NCBI RefSeq assembly: GCF_004354045.1
Contig: NZ_SMRT01000017.1
Coordinates: 494-64,493, forward strand
DNA length: 64,000 bases
Reading direction: 5' to 3'
Source: Paenibacillus piri
Lineage (GTDB): Bacteria; Bacillota; Bacilli; Paenibacillales; NBRC-103111
Each line of letters opens with the position of its first letter. The stretch's first letter is position 1. Below the pieces are notes generated by a model. That model made no database searches. It was not told where the DNA came from and worked only from the letters and a program-made list of their open reading frames with translations. Below are positions 1 to 8,773 of this stretch, piece after piece. The position numbers and the translations under genes were made by a program.

Positions 1-368
1 CGTTTCGAAAGGCCCGTCAGGGCAAGAAGGGACGAGGAAAAAACCAAAGGGACACTTATTATTTTGATGTAGAAGTATGCCAACGTTGTCCGCTCAAAGA
101 AGGCTGCTATACAGAAGGAGCCAAAAGCAAGACCTACTCGGTGACCATTACGTCAGATGAACATTCGGGACAAATGGCGTTCCAAGAGACGGAGTATTTT
201 AAAACCAAATCAAAGGAACGCTACAAGATCGAAGCGAAGAATAGCGAACTCAAACATAGGCACGGGTATGATGTCGCCACATCCTCGGGTCTGCTTGGCA
301 TGCAGATGCAAGGAGCTATGGCGATATTCGCGGTAAATCTAAAGCGAATATTAAAGTTAACAGACTGA
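1..368 (+). CDS. IS1182-type transposase, C-terminal part (5' end outside window)
   Basis: The open frame runs in from the window edge (codons in frame 3) and ends in TGA. It encodes the end of a DDE transposase: a Cys cluster (CQRCPLKEGC), then a block around KERYKIEAKNSELK that resembles the region near the last acidic residue of IS1182/IS4-type enzymes. About 120 codons are visible, so most of the protein, including the first catalytic aspartates, lies upstream. A hairpin near 407-446 could be the element end or its terminator. Whether the element is intact cannot be judged from here. Family assignment is by recognition, not search. Confidence 0.72.
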   Translation, partial: FRKARQGKKGRGKNQRDTYYFDVEVCQRCPLKEGCYTEGAKSKTYSVTITSDEHSGQMAFQETEYFKTKSKERYKIEAKNSELKHRHGYDVATSSGLLGMQMQGAMAIFAVNLKRILKLTD

Positions 369-406
369 CGGGTAACGACCTACTGTAACCATTCTGATGA
401 AAAACA

Positions 407-446
407 GAAGACATCCGCCCCAAGAGTTGGACTGGATGTCTTCTTT
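407..446 (+). terminator. hairpin downstream of transposase
   Basis: A perfect 10-bp stem (GAAGACATCC / GGATGTCTTC) with a 17-nt loop is followed by TTT. It lies about 40 bp after the transposase stop, so it may be an intrinsic terminator, an inverted repeat at the end of the insertion sequence, or both. Confidence 0.55.
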
Positions 447-586
447 GCACTTTGGGTAGATTGACGGAACCGAAAAACGTAAGTTCTTCAGTGGCCTCGA
501 GAAAACGCAGCTGTGCGAGTTCCCCGGACGGCTTTCAATAAAGCCTCTCGTTCCCGGTTATCAATCGGTCTGTTAGTTCAAGCGCA

Positions 587-1351
587 TTAGATGGCGCCCA
601 GTTTTTTCAGGTTGTTGAAGCTGGTTGCCAGACATTCGAAAGGATCGCGTCCGTAGCTTTGATCCTGCTCGACGGCGCCCCATTCCGCGCCGATCTCGCG
701 GCAAGCGTTCAAAATGGCCGGGAAGTTCATATTGCCTTCTCCGACCTCGGCAAACCGCTGCTCCCTTTCCGGTGTGACCGCCATATCCTTCAAATGAACA
801 ACCTTCATGCGGCCGTCAAATTTTTTGATCCACTCCACCGCATCGCCGCCTCCTGCTTGCACCCAATACACGTCGAGCTCGAAGTCGAATGCACTTGCAT
901 CGGATTGCTCCAATAAAATTTCCATGCCGGTTTTTCCGTCGAACTTGGCGTATTCGAAATTATGATTATGATAAATAAATTTAAGGCCGGCCGCATCGAG
1001 CTTCCTGCCGATTTCGGACGCTTTTTTGGCAAATTCGATATATCCTTCCTTGCTTGTCCGATATTCGTTCGGCATGCCGCCCAGTCCTACATATTTACAG
1101 CCCCAAAGCTGGTGTTTTTTGATGACATCGTCCAGACGATCGGTCAAATCCGGATATGGAATATGCGTAGCGCAAATCGTCAGCTGCTCGCGGTCCGCAA
1201 GCTCCTTAAGCTCTTGATCGCCGATCGGTCCAACGCCGGAAACCTGTACCGCTTCATAGCCGATTTGCTTGACTTTTTTCAAGGATTCAGCAATTCCTTC
1301 AGGAGTTTTCAAAAATTCTCTTAATGTGTAAAGTTGTGCCGCAATTTTCAT
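587..1351 (-). CDS. sugar phosphate isomerase/epimerase (AP_endonuc_2 TIM barrel)
   Basis: A 254-residue xylose-isomerase-like TIM-barrel protein beginning MKIAAQLYTLREFL. Visible family landmarks are a GLKFIYHNHNFEY strand with a metal-site histidine, FELDVYWVQAGG (metal-site Asp region), MKVVHLKDM and a late glutamate (GAVEQDQS). The start at 1351 is chosen because AAAGGAG sits 10 nt upstream; the frame stays open 22 codons further up but without a ribosome site. Such proteins isomerise or epimerise free or oxidised sugars and often partner Gfo/Idh dehydrogenases. The gene stands alone, divergent from the GntR regulator at 1586, with a cre-like operator between promoter and start. The substrate is unknown. 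Confidence 0.85.
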   Translation of the reverse strand: MKIAAQLYTLREFLKTPEGIAESLKKVKQIGYEAVQVSGVGPIGDQELKELADREQLTICATHIPYPDLTDRLDDVIKKHQLWGCKYVGLGGMPNEYRTSKEGYIEFAKKASEIGRKLDAAGLKFIYHNHNFEYAKFDGKTGMEILLEQSDASAFDFELDVYWVQAGGGDAVEWIKKFDGRMKVVHLKDMAVTPEREQRFAEVGEGNMNFPAILNACREIGAEWGAVEQDQSYGRDPFECLATSFNNLKKLGAI

Positions 1352-1392
1352 TTCGTCTCGCTCCTTTTTGCTTTTACTTGTTTCTCTTGCTT

Positions 1393-1406
1393 TGAAAGCA
1401 CTTTCA
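1393..1406. promoter_or_regulatory. cre-like operator upstream of the TIM-barrel isomerase
   Basis: TGAAAGCACTTTCA is a near-perfect palindrome that matches the CcpA catabolite-response consensus TGWAANCGNTNWCA except for one central base (CA instead of CG). It lies 42 bp upstream of the isomerase start. CcpA or another LacI-family protein could bind it; the match alone does not decide. Confidence 0.45.
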
Positions 1407-1585
1407 CTTGATAACAACTAAACTCTATCATACTTCTCTCTCTATTTCACTAATCAATTTTACGATAATTAACGGCAAACAATAAAAAACGATGCATCGC
1501 GTCCGCCCCGTCCTGCCCGTTTCCGGTTGACATCCTCATCGTCCGCCGATATAATCCATCATAAAAACTAAAGGCAGGTGTAAGC

Positions 1586-2257
1586 GTGGACTCTTATCGG
1601 ATCGAGAAGCCGGCGCCCTTTTACGACCAGTTGTACCGCTCCATCAAACAGATGATTGTCGACGGCATATTCAAGCCGGGTGAACGGATAGTCGAATCCA
1701 GGCTTGCGCGGGATTTTAACGTCAGCCGCAGTCCGATCCGGGAAGCGATCCGCGCACTGGAAAAGGACGGTCTCATTCAGGTCGACGACAAGTCGAGAAT
1801 TATCGTCTATACACCGACTTTACAGGATGTCGAAGATATTTATCAATGCCGGATGGCGTTGGAGTCGATGGCCGCCAGTCTGACGGTTCGCCGCGCTTCC
1901 GACGTGGAGCTGCAGCGGATCGAAGAAACGCTTCGGCAAACAAGGATTCGCATCGAAGCCGAGGGAGGCTACGTCAAGGAAGAGGTTATCGGGCTGAACA
2001 CCAGGTTCCACTCGCTGCTCATCGAGTTTAGCGGCAATTGGCGGCTCGAACGGCAGCTGAACGACTTAAAGGCGCTGCTGCATCTGTACCGCGTCATCAA
2101 TTTTCAGGGGCCTAACCGGGAATGGGACATTTACAACGAGCATTTGGACATTTTTAACGCGATTCAAAACAGGCAGGAGCAGCAGGCGGCCGATGCGATG
2201 ATCCGCCATCTTATTCATGACTACGAGCATTTGCGCGGGCTTCTCGGCTCCTCATAA
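1586..2257 (+). CDS. GntR-family (FCD subfamily) transcriptional regulator
   Basis: A 223-residue regulator. An N-terminal winged helix (about residues 8-75, with FNVSRSPIREAIRALEKDGLI as the recognition region) is followed by an all-helical FCD domain (about 85-215) containing the spaced polar residues expected for metal and ligand binding (FHSLLIEFSGN, then HLIHDYEHL). The start is GTG, with AAAGGCAGGTG just upstream. It is followed by a terminator, and next comes a dehydrogenase gene whose promoter carries a GntR-type palindrome, so that gene is its probable target. FCD regulators usually bind organic acids, which fits a tartrate/malate-type enzyme. The effector is inferred, not shown. Confidence 0.9.
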   Translation: MDSYRIEKPAPFYDQLYRSIKQMIVDGIFKPGERIVESRLARDFNVSRSPIREAIRALEKDGLIQVDDKSRIIVYTPTLQDVEDIYQCRMALESMAASLTVRRASDVELQRIEETLRQTRIRIEAEGGYVKEEVIGLNTRFHSLLIEFSGNWRLERQLNDLKALLHLYRVINFQGPNREWDIYNEHLDIFNAIQNRQEQQAADAMIRHLIHDYEHLRGLLGSS

Positions 2258-2302
2258 AACGGCGAAAACTACCGCCAGGATACGGGTTCGTCTTCCATGC
2301 AA

Positions 2303-2342
2303 AGCCTCCGGGGGGGATCGCCGATCGGGGGCTTTTTTTTTC
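2303..2342 (+). terminator. intrinsic terminator after GntR gene
   Basis: Stem AGCCTCCG / CGGGGGCT (one G-U pair) with a GC-rich loop, followed by a run of about ten T. It separates the regulator from the downstream dehydrogenase, which has its own promoter. Confidence 0.75.
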
Positions 2343-2351
2343 ATTTTTTCA

Positions 2352-2396
2352 TTGAAAATGCAGTGGGTTATGCTATACTGATTACTGTCGACAGTA
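2352..2396 (+). promoter_or_regulatory. promoter with GntR-type operator for the dehydrogenase gene
   Basis: TTGAAA (2352-2357), a 16-bp spacer and TATACT (2374-2379) preceded by TG (extended -10) form a good sigma-A promoter. A perfect 14-bp palindrome, TACTGTCGACAGTA (2383-2396), covers the expected transcription start and contains the GT-n-AC pattern of FadR/FCD operators. Binding there would block initiation. The most likely binder is the GntR protein encoded immediately upstream. Confidence 0.75.
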
Positions 2397-2425
2397 TGCA
2401 ATAATAAAAGGGGAGGATACATAAC

Positions 2426-3484
2426 ATGATAAAGCACGAAATCGCCGTAATTCCCGGAGACGGCATCGGCAATGAGGTCGTTCCGGCAGCGCTGAACGTA
2501 CTGAACGCGGCGGCCGAGGTACACGGCGGTCTTTCTTTCAAGTTTACAGAGTTTCCATGGAACTGCGACTACTATTTAAAGCATGGGATGATGATGCCTG
2601 AGGACGGCTTGCGTACGCTGCAATCGTTCGAAGCGGTATTCCTGGGCGCAGTCGGCGACCCTGCCAAAGTACCGGATCATATTTCGCTGTGGGGGCTGCT
2701 GATCAAAATTCGCCGCGAATTCGAGCAGGTCATTAATATCCGTCCCGCCAAATATATTCAAGGAATCGTTTCCCCATTGGTCAATCCGAACGATTTCGAT
2801 CTGATCGTCGTTCGCGAAAACAGCGAGGGCGAGTATAGCGAAGTCGGCGGACGCATCCATAAAGGCGAGGATCAGATGGCAATACAGAACGCGATTTTCA
2901 CCCGCAAGGGTACGGAAAGAGCGATCCGCTACGCCTTCGAGCTGGCGGCCAAGCGCCGGGGGCATCTGACGAGCGCGACGAAATCGAACGGTATTTTCCA
3001 CTCCATGCCGTTCTGGGACGATGTATTTAAAGAGGTTAGCCAAGACTATCCGGATACCCGTACGGCATCGTATCATATTGACGCCTTGGCCGCGTTTTTC
3101 GTGACAAGACCGCAAATTTTCGACGTCATTGTAGCGAGCAATCTGTTCGGCGACATTTTGACCGATATCGGAGCCGCCATTATGGGCAGCATCGGGATCG
3201 CTCCGGCAGCGAATATTAACCTGAACGGCAAATTCCCTTCCATGTTCGAACCTGTTCACGGCTCAGCGCCCGATATTTGCGGCAAAGGCATCGCCAACCC
3301 GATCGGTCAAATCTGGACCGCCAAAATGATGCTCGATCATCTCGGCCATCAGGAGCTTGGACAACAAGTGCTGGATGCAATGGAAGCGACCATTTTCAGC
3401 GGAATCAAAACGCCGGATATCGGCGGCAAAGCTTCGACGCAGGAAATGACCGACGATATTTGCAGCAGGCTGAAGAAATTGTAA
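2426..3484 (+). CDS. tartrate dehydrogenase / D-malate dehydrogenase (decarboxylating) family
   Basis: A 352-residue beta-decarboxylating dehydrogenase of the isocitrate/isopropylmalate dehydrogenase fold. Seen: IPGDGIG (9-15), the SLWG.L..IR stretch (88-96) typical of the tartrate/D-malate branch, substrate arginines near R106 and R130 (VVRENSEGEYSEVGGR), K186 in TKSNG, metal aspartates D219 and around D243-D247 (LFGDILTD), and the NAD-loop EPVHGSAPDI (275-284). It would oxidise and decarboxylate tartrate, D-malate or a related 2-hydroxy acid with NAD and Mn/Mg in the cytoplasm. Isopropylmalate dehydrogenase is less likely because there is no leu context and the WG motif is present. Start: GGGGAGG about 9 nt upstream. 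Confidence 0.88.
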   Translation: MIKHEIAVIPGDGIGNEVVPAALNVLNAAAEVHGGLSFKFTEFPWNCDYYLKHGMMMPEDGLRTLQSFEAVFLGAVGDPAKVPDHISLWGLLIKIRREFEQVINIRPAKYIQGIVSPLVNPNDFDLIVVRENSEGEYSEVGGRIHKGEDQMAIQNAIFTRKGTERAIRYAFELAAKRRGHLTSATKSNGIFHSMPFWDDVFKEVSQDYPDTRTASYHIDALAAFFVTRPQIFDVIVASNLFGDILTDIGAAIMGSIGIAPAANINLNGKFPSMFEPVHGSAPDICGKGIANPIGQIWTAKMMLDHLGHQELGQQVLDAMEATIFSGIKTPDIGGKASTQEMTDDICSRLKKL

Positions 3485-3516
3485 GCGGTCTGAATCGAAG
3501 CTTACGGAACAACATA

Positions 3517-3674
3517 AGGGGTTGTCCCATAAGGGGATCATCCGGTGATACAGCCCCGAAAAAAAGGCAAAGCCGCCTCCATCACCACTATATAAGTGGG
3601 GCTGGAAGCGGCTTTTTACATTCATATCAGAGTGGGAGGCTGAAAATCCAAAAGACCCTTTGGGACAGCCTCTT
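3517..3674. repeat. MITE-like element, family B, copy 1 (with internal hairpin)
   Basis: The ends resemble GGCTGTCCCA and TGGGACAGCC in inverted orientation. The interior has a strong hairpin (AAAGCCGCCTCCA pairing with TGGAAGCGGCTTTTT). The same design, with closely matching ends and a shared CAGAGTGGGAG stretch, recurs at 20193-20355, and a decayed copy is at 43033-43132. It sits between the convergent genes ending at 3484 and 3702, where the hairpin can end transcription from both sides. It has no coding capacity. Confidence 0.75.
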
Positions 3675-3701
3675 GGTGCAGATTGGCGCGGATGCTCCCG
3701 G

Positions 3702-4466
3702 CTACCGCAGCGTGAAGCCGAGTCCGCCATCCACCGTCAGCATCTGGCCTGTGATCTGATCCGCGCTGCTGGAGCTTAAAAACACGACGGACTCGGCAAT
3801 GTCGTCCTCCGTCTGCAGCCGGCCGAGCGGGATGGCGGAGCCGCGCTGCTCCGGCCAATCGTCCTCGGCTCCTTGGGAGCGCATAAGCGCCCGCTCCCCA
3901 TGCGAGGGAACCCAGCCGGGATGAACGCCGTTGACCCGGATGCGGTGCTTGGCCAGCGCATGCGCCAGGTTGCGGGTGAGCGTCACGACGCCGCCCTTCG
4001 ATATCGCATAGGCGAACAGCTCCTCCCCGCCCGTCGCGGCGTGAAGCGAGCCGATATTGACGATGCAGCCGCCTCCCTGGCCGATCATGACCGGAACGGC
4101 GGCTCTGCACATCAAATAAACGCCTTTCAAATTAATATCCATGACGCGGTCCCAGAAGGCCTCGTCCGTTTGCAGCAGATTCGCTCTCGGAAATATGCCC
4201 GCATTATTGACCAGCACATCCAGCCTGCCGAATTGTTCCTCCGCAAAGGTAACCGCTTTCTTGGCATCGCCGGCTTTGGACACGTCACACTGGACATACA
4301 CGGCCTTCTTCCCTTGATCCTGCCACTGTCCGGCAGCCGCTTCCCCGTCCGGCGAAGCGTCCGCGATGACGACTTGAGCGTTTCGCTCCAGAAACAGCTT
4401 GACAATCGAAGCGCCGATCCCTTTGGCGCCGCCTGTCACCATTACGATCTTGCCTTCAACACTCAT
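3702..4466 (-). CDS. short-chain dehydrogenase/reductase (SDR)
   Basis: A 254-residue classical SDR. Seen: cofactor motif TGGAKGIG (residues 11-18), NNAG, catalytic Ser in NIGSLHAATGG and YAISK (Tyr-x3-Lys), and C-terminal DGGLGF. Asp near the end of strand 2 (IADASPDG) suggests NAD preference. The start is chosen at 4466, which has GGGGAGGAG 7-8 nt upstream; the longer frame to 4562 lacks a ribosome site and overlaps the upstream gene. It is the last gene of an apparent operon with a sugar ABC importer and another SDR, so oxidation of the imported sugar or sugar acid is likely. The substrate is unknown. Confidence 0.88.
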   Translation of the reverse strand: MSVEGKIVMVTGGAKGIGASIVKLFLERNAQVVIADASPDGEAAAGQWQDQGKKAVYVQCDVSKAGDAKKAVTFAEEQFGRLDVLVNNAGIFPRANLLQTDEAFWDRVMDINLKGVYLMCRAAVPVMIGQGGGCIVNIGSLHAATGGEELFAYAISKGGVVTLTRNLAHALAKHRIRVNGVHPGWVPSHGERALMRSQGAEDDWPEQRGSAIPLGRLQTEDDIAESVVFLSSSSADQITGQMLTVDGGLGFTLR

Positions 4467-4539
4467 CGGTACAGTCTCCTCCCCTTGACTTATTTCCGGC
4501 AAACAATCGTTTCTCCGGACAAATAATCGGACGAATCGT

Positions 4540-5307
4540 TCACTCCGCAGTCCAGCCTCCATCGATAACGACGGAGGAGCCGGTCATAAAGCTGGAAGCC
4601 TCGGAAGCCAGGTATATGATCAAGCCGGTCAGCTCATCCGGATTTCCCCATCGCTTGATCGCCAGATGATCAAGGAAAAACTGGTTGGCCTCCGGATTGT
4701 TCATGACCACTTTGTTTAAATCGGTCGCAAACGGTCCGGGACAGACGGCATTGGCCGTAATGTTATGCCCGGCCCATTCCAACGCCATCACCTTGGTCAG
4801 CTGGATCAGCCCGCCCTTGCTGGAACAGTATGCGGAACGTTCAGCCAGCGCCGCCGTTCCGAGCATCGAGGACATATTGATGATTCGCCCGTACTGCTGC
4901 TTGATCATATAAGGAACGACCGCTTTGGCGCACAGGAAAGGCGCCTTCAAATTCGTGCTTTGCACGAGATCCCAGCTTTCCTCGTCATATTCCAGAATCG
5001 GCTTGCGGACATTGATGCCCGCATTGTTGATCAAAATATCGATCCGGCCCAAAGCCTGCGCCGTTTCCTCCGCCATCCGCCCAACCTGCCGGCTGTCCGT
5101 TACATCTACGGCTACACCCAGCGCCGGACGTCCGGTTTCTTCCCGGAGCTGCCTTGCGGCATCCGCCGCCTTGGCTTCATCCCTGCTGGTGACCGCTACG
5201 GCCGCCCCCGCTTCGGCAAGAGCTTTGGCAAATACGAGACCAAGACCTTGGCATCCTCCTGTAATTAATGCGACTCTGCCTTCCAGACTAAACTTATTTA
5301 CGCTCAT
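4540..5307 (-). CDS. short-chain dehydrogenase, gluconate 5-dehydrogenase / KduD-like
   Basis: A 255-residue SDR with TGGCQGLG near the N-terminus, NNAG, catalytic Ser in NMSSMLG, YCSSK, and C-terminal DGGWTAE. The NAGINVRKP stretch and overall pattern recall gluconate 5-dehydrogenases and 2-dehydro-3-deoxy-gluconate 5-dehydrogenases, but the substrate is inferred. Two ATGs are close: the one at 5307 is preferred because AAGGAGG ends 6 nt before it, while the ATG at 5313 abuts the ribosome site. It lies just downstream of the permease gene ending at 5332 (24 bp), so it belongs to the same operon as the importer. Confidence 0.87.
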   Translation of the reverse strand: MSVNKFSLEGRVALITGGCQGLGLVFAKALAEAGAAVAVTSRDEAKAADAARQLREETGRPALGVAVDVTDSRQVGRMAEETAQALGRIDILINNAGINVRKPILEYDEESWDLVQSTNLKAPFLCAKAVVPYMIKQQYGRIINMSSMLGTAALAERSAYCSSKGGLIQLTKVMALEWAGHNITANAVCPGPFATDLNKVVMNNPEANQFFLDHLAIKRWGNPDELTGLIIYLASEASSFMTGSSVVIDGGWTAE

Positions 5308-5331
5308 GTTCATCCTCCTTTACCGGTTTCC

Positions 5332-6174
5332 TTAATACTTCGCTCCTCCGTCGGTAAGTCCTCCTATGACGAACGATTGCGCGCCAAGATATAAAATAGC
5401 CGCTGGAATGGTCGCGATCACCGAGGAGCTCATCAGCAGCCCCCATATGAACGTATCGGAAAATTTAAAGCTGGCGATTCCGATCGTCGCGGTCTGCTGA
5501 CTCGGACTGGTAGTGACGACAAGCGCATACAAAAATTCGTTCCAGGACATCGTGAATGCGAAGGTAGCGACGACCGCAATGCCGGGCGCGGCAATCGGTA
5601 GGACGATTTTCCACAACGTTTGCAGCCTGCTGCAGCCGTCGATCAGCGCAGCTTCCTCAAGCGCTCTAGGAATCGCTTTAAAGTAGCTGAGCAGCATGTA
5701 ACAGCAGTAAGGGACGATAAAGGTCGGGTAGATGATAAGCAGTCCGTATTTGTTATCGGCAAAGCCCAGCTTGCTGACCAGCACATACATCGGAATAAAC
5801 AGTACCGCCGCCGGCATCAAATAACAGACGATAATGCTTTTCGTCACAAAGTGACGTCCGTGAAACTGCAATCGGGTCAAGCTGTAAGAGCCGAAAATGC
5901 TGATGATAAGCGAAATCAGCGTCGCCAGTCCGGATACGGTCAGGCTGTTTTTGATATTGCCCATAAATTCGGTTTCCTTGAACAAATCGGAATAATGCTT
6001 CGTCGTAATTTCCGTCGGGATTAATTTGGGCTTGGCGTCATACATTTGATCGTTCGGCGTAAAGGACGTTTTGACCATCCAATAAACCGGAAACAACGTC
6101 CAGATCAGTCCGACGACGACAATAAAATAGATCAGCACATTTTTTCGAACGGCTCGTACCGCGGATGCTTTCAC
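5332..6174 (-). CDS. sugar ABC transporter permease, MalG-type
   Basis: About 280 residues with six predicted membrane helices. The cytoplasmic EAA loop is EEAALIDGCSRLQTLWKIVLP, the contact for the ATPase. The end (LTDGGAKY) matches the usual GxxKG-like MalG tail. The start is taken as GTG at 6174, preceded by GGGGAGG about 9 nt upstream; a TTG at 6195 overlapping the previous stop as TTGA is an alternative. It pairs with the MalF-type gene directly upstream. No ATPase gene is present in the operon. Confidence 0.88.
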   Translation of the reverse strand: MKASAVRAVRKNVLIYFIVVVGLIWTLFPVYWMVKTSFTPNDQMYDAKPKLIPTEITTKHYSDLFKETEFMGNIKNSLTVSGLATLISLIISIFGSYSLTRLQFHGRHFVTKSIIVCYLMPAAVLFIPMYVLVSKLGFADNKYGLLIIYPTFIVPYCCYMLLSYFKAIPRALEEAALIDGCSRLQTLWKIVLPIAAPGIAVVATFAFTMSWNEFLYALVVTTSPSQQTATIGIASFKFSDTFIWGLLMSSSVIATIPAAILYLGAQSFVIGGLTDGGAKY

Positions 6175-6191
6175 AATCCTGCCGCCTCCCC

Positions 6192-7070
6192 TCAATCTTC
6201 CTTGTTAAGCTTGCGGGTCATGAAAAACATCAGCGCCAATAAAATCGGAATAATCGAACCCGCCACGCTGAGCGATTTGCCCATATTATTTTGCAGGAAC
6301 GCCACCTCGTAGGTGTATACGGAAATGACCGCCGAATTGTACAGCGGACCGCCGCCCGTAATCAGAAAAATATTTTCAAAATCGTTGAACGTCCAGATCG
6401 ATGACAGCATCGTTGTTATGACAATGACCGGACTGATGGATGGCAAAGTGACCGAAATAAACTGGCGGATCGTACCCGCCCCGTCGATTTTGGCCGCTTC
6501 GTACAGCTGCTTGTCGATCGTCTGCAAACCGCCCAAAATGCTGAATAAAAAGAACGGAACACCGCGCCAAATGTTAACGATAATGACGGATACAAGCGCG
6601 ATATTCGGTCCGCTGAGCCAGGCGACAGGCACGTCTACAATTCCGGCGTCCAGCAGCAGCCGGTTGATGATACCGTACGTATCGTTATACATCCATTTCC
6701 ACGTAAGCGCCGCCACCATGCCCGAAATGGCCCACGGCACGAGAAACAGCACCCGCACGACCGATCTGCCGAAAAAAGGCTGATTGACTGTCAATGCAAA
6801 GGTCATTCCGATGATCAGTTTGAAGAAAACGTCGGTAATGAAGTAAACGAACGTATTTTTCAGCACCTTCCAGTAGACCGGATCGGAAAAAATTTCCCGG
6901 TAGTTGTCCAATCCGATGAAATGAGCCTGAGCGCCCACCGTTTTATCGGTAAAGCTTAAATACAGCGCGTTGACAAAAGGAATGCCGATCACCACGAAAA
7001 TAATGATGATGATCGGCGCAACCGACGTATATCCCAATACCAGTTCGCTTTTCCGTTTCGATTGAATCAT
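6192..7070 (-). CDS. sugar ABC transporter permease, MalF-type
   Basis: 292 residues: an N-terminal helix (VAPIIIIIFVVIGIPFVNAL), then the usual six-helix permease core, with EAA loop YEAAKIDGAGTIRQFISVTLP and the downstream GGGPLYNS loop typical of the carbohydrate uptake-1 family. The ATG at 7070 has GCAGGTG upstream. It forms the membrane channel with the MalG-type partner that follows; the binding protein gene is 59 bp upstream. Confidence 0.9.
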   Translation of the reverse strand: MIQSKRKSELVLGYTSVAPIIIIIFVVIGIPFVNALYLSFTDKTVGAQAHFIGLDNYREIFSDPVYWKVLKNTFVYFITDVFFKLIIGMTFALTVNQPFFGRSVVRVLFLVPWAISGMVAALTWKWMYNDTYGIINRLLLDAGIVDVPVAWLSGPNIALVSVIIVNIWRGVPFFLFSILGGLQTIDKQLYEAAKIDGAGTIRQFISVTLPSISPVIVITTMLSSIWTFNDFENIFLITGGGPLYNSAVISVYTYEVAFLQNNMGKSLSVAGSIIPILLALMFFMTRKLNKED

Positions 7071-7129
7071 GCTTGTTTTTCACCTGCCCGCGGGAGAGTA
7101 CGCCGACACCCGTGTGCGACTACGGCGCA

Positions 7130-8467
7130 TTACTTTTTATCGTAAATTTTTTTGTAGTCCTTCTCGATCTCATCCAACGCTTTTTGCGGATCCATCTTGT
7201 TGACGACGATTTTTTGCACGCCCTTCGAAAGAATGTTTTCGCTGATGACCTGGGATGCGCGCGCATCCGGCGGTGCCGGATCGCCGAGCGGCACAATATT
7301 TCTCGTCGCGTCGAACCAGGCTTTATTTTCCGGCTTTTGCCAAAACGGCGTATTTTCCATTCCGTTCAAAACCGGTCCGCCTAACCCGTTGAGCTTTTCC
7401 AGCAGCTTTCCATAATAGTCCTTGTCGAAAAAATATTTGATGTACTGCTTGGCGGCCTCCGTATTTTTGGCTTTGCTGAACATGACGAATGCGGTGCCCC
7501 CGCCTGAGCCGAATTGGCGTTTAGGGCCGGCTGGCCAAGGTAAAATCAACGTTTTTTCAAGCAATTCCGGCTTATCCTTTTTCATCGCCGCATAGATGCT
7601 GCTCGAGTTGAATACGATACCTACCTGCCCGGCCAGCCAGACGTTATTGTTATAAGCGTCATCGCCCGTAACGGCGCCCTGCGGGACGAGATTTTCCTGG
7701 AAGAAGCTGGCGTCGTATTTGATTGCCGCCAAAGCTTCCGGCGTATTGATCGTCACTTTGCCGTCTTTATTGACCAAATCGGTGCCGAACGTGCGGATCA
7801 GGTTGTTGATCCGTCCTTCCGAGTCGCCGCCTCCGCCCAACTGGAAGCCGAGGCCGTAAAAATTATTTTTCGGATCGTTGATCGCTTTGGCCACATTTTT
7901 GACGTCATCCCATGTTTTCGGCGGCTGCAAGTTTTTTTCTTCCAATTTATCTTTGCGGACATACATAACGTTCGGGCTGTGATAAGCCGGAATTTCGTAC
8001 CAGCCTTCCATCGCGTAAGCGTATGTTTTGGAATCTTCCCTGAAATCGAATTGCTTCAATATATCGGTAATCTCCACCAACTGATTGTTGCCTACAAACT
8101 GCTTGGCGACAAAATCGTCGGCGAGCAGCAGATCGGGCGGATTGCCGGCTTCGACGGCTGCCAGCAGCTTCGTCTTAACATCAGCCGGCGGGATCGCCAC
8201 ATATTCCACATCGATGTTGAATTCCTTGGAAAACTGGGCGACCCGTTCTTTTTGAAAATCGTTATAATCTTTCACATACTCCGACTTATCCCAAAACACA
8301 AGCTTGCCCTTCTTTTGGTCCGGCTTCGCATCGGCCGGCTTTGCATCCGCCGGCTTGGCCGTCGCATCCTTGCCCGGAGCCGGCGTTGCGCTGCCGCCCC
8401 CGGAGCTGCAGGCGGTTGCGAACATTAGCCCGAGCATCAGCGTTACCGTTAACGTTTTTTTGTACAT
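7130..8467 (-). CDS. extracellular sugar-binding lipoprotein of ABC importer
   Basis: 445 residues. A lipoprotein signal peptide ends at a lipobox around Cys20 (FATACSSGGG), followed by a repeated PADAK linker (about residues 36-50) that spaces the ligand domain from the membrane. The remainder is a family 1 solute-binding fold (VEYVAIPPADVKTKLLAAVEAGNPPDLLLADDFV). The linker repeat is encoded by near-identical DNA repeats. AGGAGGATACCT is just upstream of the ATG. It is the first gene of the operon that continues with two permeases and two SDRs; the operon promoter at 8739-8773 carries the GntR-type palindrome. The ligand is unknown. Confidence 0.92.
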   Translation of the reverse strand: MYKKTLTVTLMLGLMFATACSSGGGSATPAPGKDATAKPADAKPADAKPDQKKGKLVFWDKSEYVKDYNDFQKERVAQFSKEFNIDVEYVAIPPADVKTKLLAAVEAGNPPDLLLADDFVAKQFVGNNQLVEITDILKQFDFREDSKTYAYAMEGWYEIPAYHSPNVMYVRKDKLEEKNLQPPKTWDDVKNVAKAINDPKNNFYGLGFQLGGGGDSEGRINNLIRTFGTDLVNKDGKVTINTPEALAAIKYDASFFQENLVPQGAVTGDDAYNNNVWLAGQVGIVFNSSSIYAAMKKDKPELLEKTLILPWPAGPKRQFGSGGGTAFVMFSKAKNTEAAKQYIKYFFDKDYYGKLLEKLNGLGGPVLNGMENTPFWQKPENKAWFDATRNIVPLGDPAPPDARASQVISENILSKGVQKIVVNKMDPQKALDEIEKDYKKIYDKK

Positions 8468-8738
8468 AGGTATCCTCCTTTGAAGCTTCGTTTAACGACA
8501 CCGTCTATAAGTGCGTATCCCTACGCCGCTCCCCCTTTCCTATGGAAGTATGCCATGCCACCGGCTCGGGAGTCCGGACTTCCGAGCCTTTCGGCCGTAG
8601 TACAGCTCGTCCCGAGGCGGGACAAGCCCGGGATGTAGACGGACGGGGGGAGTGGCCGCGCAGCGGGAAAGCGCTGTCAACCTCCGCTCTGCGCCGCCCC
8701 GAACGCGGGCAGTCGGCCGCCCGGAAGGGTACTCTTCG

Positions 8739-8773
8739 TCTAATATATTAGATTTTATGTGATTTATGACCAA
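8739..8773 (-). promoter_or_regulatory. promoter with palindromic operator for the ABC/SDR operon
   Basis: On the minus strand TTGGTC (8768-8773), a 17-bp spacer and TAATAT (8745-8750) make a plausible sigma-A promoter. The palindrome TCTAATATATTAGA (8739-8752) overlies the -10 box. The core CTAATATATTAG recurs upstream of the SDR/cupin operon at 11667. Both flank the GntR/FCD gene at 9113-9763, its most likely binder. The untranslated leader to 8467 is about 265 bp and holds no recognised element. Confidence 0.7.
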
